A stretch of 64,000 bases of DNA from NCBI RefSeq assembly GCF_965638725.1, contig NC_134951.1, positions 78,805,068 through 78,869,067 of the forward strand, read 5' to 3'. The stretch is from Aptenodytes patagonicus (taxonomy: Eukaryota > Chordata > Aves > Sphenisciformes > Spheniscidae). This document shows positions 56,465 through 64,000 of this stretch, piece by piece. Each line of letters begins with the position of its first letter. The first letter of the stretch is position 1. A program made the position numbers and the translations under genes. Under the pieces are notes generated by a model, which ran no database searches, was not told the origin of the DNA, and worked only from the letters and a program-made list of their open reading frames with translations.

Positions 56465-59222
56465 GCACGTCAGCTTTTTATGCTTTTATTTTTGTATAAA
56501 CAAATGTTAAGACTACTTTTGTTAAGGCAGTTGTAGAACATACAGTTGCTTGTGGAGATGAGGGGCAAACACTGCTTCCTGACGACACGAGTCATTCTTT
56601 TAATACAGTGAACTGGACGAGTTTAACTCTGGCAAGTACCATTAAGCTTTCTCTGCTTGCCAGCGAACGCCGGAAGGGCCCAGTGGTGCAGTCCTTGGGC
56701 GCCGGAACTTGTAGAAGTGCTTAGGAGGACAGATCCAGGAGCAGCGTGTTTGGCCCTCAGCCTGTTCTAAGGGTTGGTCCCAGGGAAATGGGTATGAAAT
56801 AGTCTAAATACTTTCAGAAGTATTTACATGTTTGGTATTTTCCTCTGGGAGAAGTAGCGCTGCATGCAGCTGGAGAAGAAAGGACTAAGATTCATAAGGA
56901 ATGTTAAATGTCTCCCTACCAGCATGTTAAATCAGTGGCTCTCTAAAAAGGCAAAAAAGCTAGTCTCTATCACTATAGGACTATGTATTTGCTGCTCAGA
57001 ACTACTCACCTGTGCGTATAGGGTTTTGCCACCCTGAGAAAAGCCCACTGTATCTGCCAGGTAAGGTTTACAGTAAAATGCTAGCTCGGAGAGATCTCTT
57101 CCCTCTCCCACCCCCACCCATTTTCAAAGTCCTGTGTACAGTGTCTTCAGGCCTGGCTCATTAACATGCCTGATGCATTAGTACGGGATAGCTGGACCTT
57201 CGGACCCTACTACAGGTTATAATACTCAGTTTTCTACTGTTAAAGATTGTTTTAGCAAATAGAGGTGCAGGGCATGTGCTTTATTAAGAGAATACCTTTA
57301 TAAGCGTGGCAGTACTCTCAGATCTCAGGCTCTATTTACTTCATGTGTTGAAAAACTACACTAAAGCCCATGTTTACGTTCATGACATCATACAACCTAT
57401 TCCAGAAAGCTTCAGAGCACAGGGAATGCATGTGTACACAAGACAGGTGGGGGGAAAAAAGCCTCCAAAACTAGTCCCTCACACTTCCCAAGGCCTATTC
57501 CTTCCTTCACGGTGTATGTTTTACTGCCTCCACTCTCAAAAAACTTTACTTACTGCCCCATGCTAAAAGCACTACTACACCTGCTCTTTAGGTGCTGCAT
57601 ATTAAAAAGACTAGTTTCTACGTGATCTGAGGTACTGAACAGCAAATGCATATTTCATGGAATGATTCATATTCTGATGTATTAGCCCCTATTTCTTCTG
57701 GCCTCAGTTTTATTATAGGAAAAGAGAAATGTTTTTGATATCAGCTGCTGGCACTAAGACTGCTCACTTTCTTCTCTAGAGACACACAGGCCGTTTATTT
57801 CTAGACGATCATGGCTCAGTCACATGAAAATGTACCATCATTGCAAGCGTCCATCATAATCCCCACTGCTCAGTATGAGTATTTTTAGATTTTAAAGTTT
57901 TGGGTTTTTTCAATCGTAATAGCTGATAGTTGGAAGTCCCCTCTTTTCCTTTCTTCTTTTTTTAAACAAGCTCTTTTTAGTAATAGGCATACCCGTAACT
58001 CTTGAGAGGAGGATGCTCTGGAATCAGTACCAGGGATGTCAGAGCAACACAGTTTTCCCAAGGGCCTTGATTCTAGTTTTATTTAATTCAGAAGGGTGTC
58101 AAAGCAAGTCCAGACAGCCATAAAAAACTATGCCAACCACTGTCCTCAGTCTCTCTCCCACTTCCTCTCTTCTCCCCAAAAGAAAAGCAAAAGATAATCT
58201 AAGTATTACCTCAGGCTGACTGTTACGAGGCACCACGTAAACTAATTTATCAGAAAAGACAGACAAGCAGATTAATTGGGATCACAATAGTATAGATGTG
58301 GGGCGTAACTTTTAATGCACGCTTTGCATTACCTACTTACAGCATACCCAGCAGTTGTTCTGTTTCCACCATTGGTAGGAAGGCCTAGAATTTTAATCAG
58401 TGTTTAAAGCTGAAAGGAATTTATTACCTCAGTTTTTCCAAACTATAAACGGCATTTACACTCAAAAGAACTACAGGTTTCAGCTATCCCTCTGATGTAT
58501 TGCCTGGGGAAAGATGTGGCAGTGGGTAACTGAGCTCTGCTCAGGTCATGAGGCCAAATTCCACTCCAGCTTAATGCCACTGCAAGGCTCCGATCTAACA
58601 GTGGGCCCTGAGCCAGGTTCTGGCTGAAGTTTTCAAGGGCGCATGTGGTGCACACTGTGGGAATAAGTTCTAAATGTAGAGAAACTCTACTGCAGGTCTG
58701 CCAGTTCAGTAGAGCTGCTTCAGTCCAATATGGTATAACCAAGCAGAGCATCTTACTGCATTTAAACACTGACGGATTATGGTTGTTAAATTGTTAACAT
58801 GTGATCTACACAATTATCAATTTTAATCATCTTGTAACAATCTTCTGACATTTATTCCTTCTTTAGAGCAAGTTAAGAAAGATAAAGCCTGCACCTCTGG
58901 TTAGCTTCCAGGTAGAGTCTCATCATACAAGCACATAGGATTTTTATTTTTTTTTTCTTCAAAACTTAAGACACTTTATAGGGAAACAAACCAACCAAAC
59001 AAATGCAAGCCTGTTGTGGAGAGTATACGAAGGAGTGCATCTTTCAAGCATGTCATCCAGCCCAAACCCCCAGAGAAAAATAACAGGAGCACAAATCCAG
59101 ATACATATGGCAATTGCTCATCCTACCCTTCCTCTGATCTCACTTGAAGGACCATGATATGCACTTAAGAGTTTTCAGAAGTTGCATTTGTTCCCTTTGG
59201 ATTGAAGCAGTCTCTGAAGATA
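56465..59222 (-). other. AGPAT4: AGPAT4 probable 3' UTR
   Basis: The region runs leftward from the AGPAT4 stop codon for about 2.75 kb to the last good - strand AATAAA. It lacks transposons I recognise, unlike the AGPAT4 intron on the other side, which fits selection on a UTR. Other - strand hexamers occur near 57711, 57788, 58078, 58417 and 58850, so shorter ends are possible. Confidence 0.6.
56485..56490 (-). promoter_or_regulatory. AGPAT4: Candidate distal polyadenylation signal of AGPAT4
   Basis: TTTATT on the + strand is AATAAA on the - strand. It is the most distal clear hexamer downstream of the AGPAT4 stop before the intergenic C run. Confidence 0.55.
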
Positions 59223-59314
59223 CTACTTTTGTTTCTGCTTGTTGTCATTGTTGCCATAGGTGGAGCCCTTGTTAATTTCTGTAACGCCTATCATCCATCT
59301 GACACCAACAGAAG
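59223..59314 (-). CDS. AGPAT4: AGPAT4 last coding exon (LPAAT-delta C-terminus)
   Basis: AGPAT4 is an acyltransferase of the endoplasmic reticulum and mitochondrial membrane that turns lysophosphatidic acid into phosphatidic acid. On the - strand an acceptor TTTATTTTGCAG (CAG at 59315-59317) leads into 92 nt. These complete an Ala codon and read SVGVRWMIGVTEINKGSTY, then GNNDNKQKQK and TAG. Human AGPAT4, from memory, ends ASVGVRWMIGVTEIDKGSAY, GNSDSKQKLND, a clear match with a changed tail. The block covers the end of the last membrane segment and the polar tail. Gene order and tail-to-tail direction next to MAP3K4 agree with mammals. The catalytic HX4D motif is in exons outside the window. 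Confidence 0.93.
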
Positions 59315-60631
59315 CTGCAAAATAAATAAAAATAAAGTTAAAAGCTGCTTGCAGACAAAGACTGAACATCTGTACAGGTGTAGCACTTTGAAAGAGACGA
59401 ACAGTGTTCTCAGCCTTACAACAGCACAGCGTTAAAGGTAACTACCTGTACTACCTGTACTTGACCTTTGATGAAAGGTACGCCCCCACGCCCCTGTATC
59501 AAGTAAGTTGCCCATGGTATTTCATTAAGGAAGATCCAAGGTTGCTGGCCTCAGGCTAGACACACCCTCTCCCACCAGCAGGGAAGATGCTACCTGAACC
59601 GACATGAGAGTAAGAGGCATAGGCATGATGTGCCCACCCCTGTACCCTAGACAAGGCTGGCTGTGAAATGGGGGTGCTTTGGGGCCGGTGGTGTTACCTG
59701 GCTCCCAGGAGTTGAGTGACAAAATATACTAATGTGTCCGCCTCCAAGGTGTGACGGGGGAAGGGAATTCTGCCTGCTTTCAACAGCCCCCGTGCCTGGA
59801 AGAGCACAAGCGAGTGCAAGGGCACTTCAGATCTTGATTAAAAAAAAAAAAAAAGTAAGTTGTGGCATTTTTTTTAACTACAGCTCATGAAACGGTCCAT
59901 TACAAGAGGCCAGGTTAATTTAAAAGACTTTTATAGTTGATTTAGCAGTAATAATTCACCATGCACAGGGATTTTTTTTTTTTTTTTAATAATTTATTAG
60001 TAGTACCTGAAGTGACTGTTTAAGATAAACACAACTTAGCCTAAGCCCTCCCCCTCCCCTCACAGCTTTTTTTTTTTGTGTGTGTAAAGGAGCTCAGCTG
60101 CCCAAAATCTCTTATTCCCCAAACTTCTGCTCAGCTATTGTACATAGCCAGAACTGCCATGCATCTTTCAGACCTAAACCTACTTGGGAGTCACAAACAC
60201 CCTCCCTCTGTGCAGAATGCTTTTTCCAAAAAACAAGAAAGCCAGCAACCTCCCCTAAGCCTCCAAATCCCAGTTTCTTCCTAACTGATGGTGAAAAGGC
60301 CCAGTCCTGTGAGGTGCTCTAAATGTCCCATTCCCATCAGTTGTTACCTCTCTAATATGACCCTCACCAGCCAAAGGACTCTTTATGGCACAGGATGGGA
60401 GAGGGCTGTCAGCTGGTAAGCAGTGCTGCCCTGTGCTTTACCAGTCGCTTGTCCAGCTGTAACCTGGCGCTACCACATCAACCATGCAAAACTGTCAGTT
60501 TTTTAAATAGCTGCTTCTCTCCTGTGCTCCAAGCAACCTGTTCTGAAGTGGAGCACAGACTATTGAACAAATGTTACAACTGTAAGTAAGGCAACTTGAA
60601 AAAGCTGAATATATTATTTAAGTAAGAAGAC

Positions 60632-61305
60632 AGGCTAGAAAGCAGCTCTGCAGAGAAGGACCTGGGCTTCCTGGTAGATGCCAGCACTGTGCCCTTGTGG
60701 GAAAGGAGGACGAAGCTTCCCCTTAGGAAGAGCGTTTCCAGCAGACTGAGGGAGATGATCCTTCCCACCCTGCTACTGAGGCACATCTGGAGTGCTGGGT
60801 CCAGTTTGGGCTCCCTGGTACAAGACAGACATGGACATACTAGCACGAGGCCAGTGAAAGCCACAGAGGTGATTAAGGGAGGGGAGGGAGCATCTTTCAT
60901 ATGAGGAGAGGCTGAGAGAGCTGGGACTGTTCACAGCCTGGAGAAGAGAAGCTCGGTGCAATCTTATCAATGTGCATAAATATGTGATGGAGGGTGTAAA
61001 GCAGACGGAGCCAGGCTCTTCTCAGTGGTGCCCAGTGACAGGACAGAAGGCAATGTGCACAAGCTGAAACACTGGAGGTTCCCTCTGAGCATAAGAAAAA
61101 AAGGAAGAAAATCTTCTTTACTACCACTACAGGTGGTTGAACACTGGCACAGGCTGCCCAGGGAGATTTTGGAGTCTCCATCCTTGGAGATACTCAAAAC
61201 CCAATGGGACACAGCCCTGAGCAACCTGCTGTAGCTGACCCTGCTCTGAGCTGGGGATTTGGACTAGATGATCTCCAGAGGTGCCTTCCCACCTCAGCCA
61301 TAGTC
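60632..61305 (+). mobile_element. CR1 LINE fragment (old, diverged)
   Basis: CR1 marks in order: a remnant of the LVDASTVPLWERRT-like region, SYEERLRELGLF-like sequence near 60900, the HWHRLPREILESPSLEI block (61143-61190) and the 3' UTR ending GGACTAGATGATCTCCAGAG. It has several frameshifts and no simple 'attctatga' tail. It lies antisense in the AGPAT4 intron. Ends are approximate. Confidence 0.88.
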
Positions 61306-62278
61306 TTCTGTCTGAGCTGCTTGGATGAAAGGCACTGTGTATTTTGTTCTTTCAAAACACCAGCACTAGAAAACAAACCAATCAACTACAGACTCGTGTT
61401 TTGTAGTATGACAGTAAATTAAGTGACAGTCTTTAGAAGTGCAAGTGGTAATTGGATACCAGAGATAAGTCACACATGACTCATCCCTGGCGGGACACAG
61501 CGATGGCTGAACAGACAGTGATGCGATGGGGAAGCTCGGCTGCCCATGGGGTCTCCTGGATGCCGAGACACCAGGAAAGCAGGGCCCTCTCACAGACAGA
61601 TAGCTGTGCAGTGAACAGCCCAGAAAGGGAGATGGCTCCTAGGGAGTTCACTGTCACTTACACTTCACTGTTAGTCCGTGAATGGAAACGCACACAACTG
61701 GGACAAGTGAAGGGTTTCGATCTCACAAATAGAAAAGAAAAAAACATCTCTGACATTTAAATGGCCATGAGCTGGGGAAGACAGGAGGAAGATCCAACAT
61801 GTAGCCTGCAGTGTGGGATCATAACATAATAGTAAGCATGAAATCATTAAGATTTTAACCAGAAGGGATAGAAAGAGCATCTGGAGATGGACACAGAGCA
61901 TAAATAAGAGCAGCTGTTATAGCAACCACACAGCACATTGGGGATTTCATCCAGTTCCAAGAATGCCACTGCCTGGACACCAAAAAACACCTAGTTCAGC
62001 AGTTCAGATTTTCTTCTTCTTCTCCCTGGCAGAAGCTGTCACTGCCCTTCTGTCCTCATTTCACCCTGCAGCCCTCAGCACCCTGGGGAAGGTGGGGTGC
62101 AAGAAGAAGGGACTGCTCATGTTTGCCAAGCCTGTGGAAACAAAGTGGGGATAAATGCTGAGGTGCCTCAGTGGTTTCTCCCTGCACTGCCTGCCTCCTT
62201 TCCACAACTCTCCTGGAGCCTTAGTGCACACCCTAGTGATAGCATCATGTTTAAGGATTTATTCCGCTGTTGTTTTAA

Positions 62279-62800
62279 ATTTAAATTTAGGGAAGTGATT
62301 GTGCCCCTGTACTCGGCACTGGTGAGGCCACACCTCGAATACTGTGTTCAGTTTTGGGCCCCTCACTACAAGAAGGACGTTGAGGTGCTGGAGCGTGTCC
62401 AGAGAAGGGCAATGAAGCTGGTGAAGGGTCTGGAGAACAAGTCTTCTGAGGAGCGGCTGAGGGAACTGAGGTTGTTTAGCCTGGAGAAAAGGAGGTTGTA
62501 GCGAGGTGGGTGTTGGTCTCTTCTCCCAAGTAACAAGCGATAGGACGAGAGGAAATGGCCTCAAGTTGCGCCAGGGGAGGTTTAGATTGGACATGAGGAA
62601 AAATTTCTTTACTGAAAGAGTGGTTAAACATTGGAAGAGGCTGCCCAGGGAAGTGGTTGAGTCCCCATCCCTGGAGGTATTTAAAAGACGTGTAGATGAG
62701 GCACTTAGGGACATGGTTTAGTGGGCATGGTGGTGTTGGGTTGATGGTTGGACTCAATGATCTTAGAGGTCTTTTCCAACCTTAATGATTCTATGATTCT
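62279..62800 (+). mobile_element. CR1 LINE fragment (younger, 3' end intact)
   Basis: Open remnant of ORF2: [49 protein letters not shown], then [20 protein letters not shown] and [20 protein letters not shown]. It ends with TTGGACTCAATGATCTTAGA and the 'attctatgattct' tail. One stop/shift near 62500 breaks the frame. It is a typical 5'-truncated bird CR1. Confidence 0.95.
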
Positions 62801-64000
62801 AAATACAATTATAGTAAGGGTAACTTAGGGTTTTTTACTACAAGAAGGGGAGAAAGGGAGATCAAGCAGGAATTGTGCCTAACAATCAGCTGTGAGAGTT
62901 TAAGCCCACCCTGAGCAGGAGAGAGAAGCTAACAGCTGAGGCATCCCTGCACTGCTCCACAGCAAACTACAGAAGGTAACTGAGCTCCTGCCATCTTTCT
63001 GCCCATCATTACCCACCAGCCAAATGATGCAGGAGGTTGCTGAGGACCTGCTCTGCCTGCCAGAGTGCTGGGGGCTGAGGGAGGGCTGAGCTAACACAAA
63101 TCAACAGAGCCAATAATGTGATCTCTTTCTTGGAACATTTTTTAGCTCCGAGAAAACCACCACCTCCACACATAGTACCACATCCCTCAGCAAAACCTTA
63201 GCTCAGAGCAGAGGATTTCCACCTTTTCTCTCACACCTCAGGATTTCTTCTCATTTGTTACCTGGGGTTTGTACCACACAGCAAGTGCTATAAGCAGCAC
63301 AGCAGGCAGGGGCATAAAAATTTCCCATATATAGTCTGCTGTACACCTGAGTTATATAGGTTATACATTGAAATGAAGATTTGTACAACTAAAGCTTATA
63401 TGAATGGTAGAAATTGCCACTGAGGGCCTATCTTACATACTATAAAGGAGAAGAAACAAGCAAGTAACAAAAAAAATACCAGTTTTGGGCACCAGGCTGA
63501 AAGGCCAGGTCGTCTGGCAGCTCCACCAACAGGCAGAATCAACACAGGCAGAATCCTGCACATGGTTTATATCCTGTTGTAAAACTTATCATAACACTGC
63601 TGGCTCATGCACTCCTCACCGTCCACTCATCTCCGCCTACGGGCATTAACAGCCTTGCTGCCCAGATCACTTCATACTCCAACCCTTCGGTCCACACTCT
63701 GCACTTGGACACTGTCAAGTCACCAAGGACTCACTCACGGTTTGTACTGTGATCCGTGGAAACAGGTTTTCTAATAGCACTGTGCACATACTGTATAGCA
63801 GACATACAACAGCTCCTGCAGAATCACAGCTGGCTCATTACTACTTACGCTTGGTTCAAATGAAATACTTCTCCTGCCTGTAACTGATACTTAACTGCTG
63901 GCTCCATGCCATAAGCCCAGATGCCATTATGCTTTTAGCATTAGACATGTAAGAGCTACTTCTTCATTTAAAAGCCAAGAGAAGCCCTCTCACCTTTTGC

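Larger units (their letters stand above)
59315..64000 (-). other. AGPAT4: AGPAT4 last intron (partial)
   Basis: This is non-coding sequence upstream of the last AGPAT4 exon. It holds two CR1 pieces (60632-61305 and 62279-62800), both antisense to AGPAT4, plus A15 (59840-59854) and T16 (59972-59987) runs. I searched by eye for the penultimate exon (the PWTLVNWLFWASLVLYPF region) and did not find it, so the intron probably continues past the right edge. Confidence 0.7.

Noticed and set aside
62259..62714. 151-codon - strand open frame near the right end
   Set aside because: It is the antisense of a CR1 fragment read on the + strand, not a gene.
63838..63900. Possible - strand exon ending at a GTAAGT-like donor (ACTTAC on + near 63844)
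   Set aside because: The upstream frame does not match AGPAT4 and there is no clear acceptor within the window.
1..64000. CRISPR arrays, tRNA or rRNA genes, operons, or an unknown multi-gene system
   Set aside because: I found no regularly spaced repeats, no cloverleaf-like gene and no cluster of unknown genes. The window is explained by two animal genes, their introns and common bird retroelements.

Overview
The window is nuclear DNA from a bird. The evidence is several CR1 non-LTR retrotransposon fragments, some with the typical CR1 3' end built on short 'attctatga' repeats, and a solo LTR of an endogenous-retrovirus family that is abundant in many birds. The split genes have GT-AG introns and there is no sign of bacterial or organellar DNA. 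I cannot name the species.

Most of the window (1 to about 55,270, + strand) is MAP3K4 (MEKK4/MTK1), the GADD45-activated MAP kinase kinase kinase upstream of p38 and JNK. I placed 25 coding exons between 3452 and 54734. By order, phase and protein similarity they match exons 3 to 27 of the 27-exon mammalian gene. Together they give one open frame of 4,469 nt: 1,488 full residues, one split codon and a stop. Exons 1 and 2, with the start codon and promoter, lie to the left of the window. Exon 3 carries the GADD45-binding and autoinhibitory region. Exons 4 to 16 encode the conserved helical middle. Exon 17 is a shortened in-frame cassette. Exons 20 to 27 carry the kinase domain with all catalytic motifs intact. 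The 3' UTR ends near a signal at 55242.

A second gene lies tail to tail on the - strand. A 92-nt exon at 59223-59314 encodes the C-terminus of AGPAT4 (LPAAT-delta), the known mammalian neighbour of MAP3K4. Its probable 3' UTR runs leftward for about 2.75 kb to a polyadenylation signal at 56485-56490. The two 3' ends are about 1.2 kb apart, with a 16-base C run between them. From 59315 to 64000 is AGPAT4 intron with two CR1 copies; I did not find the penultimate coding exon.

The introns hold the LTR (1783-2345), six CR1 pieces across the two genes, homopolymer runs, small duplications and several strongly G/T-rich tracts on the sense strand. One G/T tract lies just upstream of the kinase exon 22. 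I saw no CRISPR array, tRNA, rRNA, operon or unknown multi-gene system. The best leads are about transcript structure: the shortened cassette exon 17 without a poly-alanine tract, a possible short isoform ending in the intron after exon 26, a tandem donor at exon 15, and the G-rich tract before exon 22. Comparisons with human proteins are from memory and no search was run.
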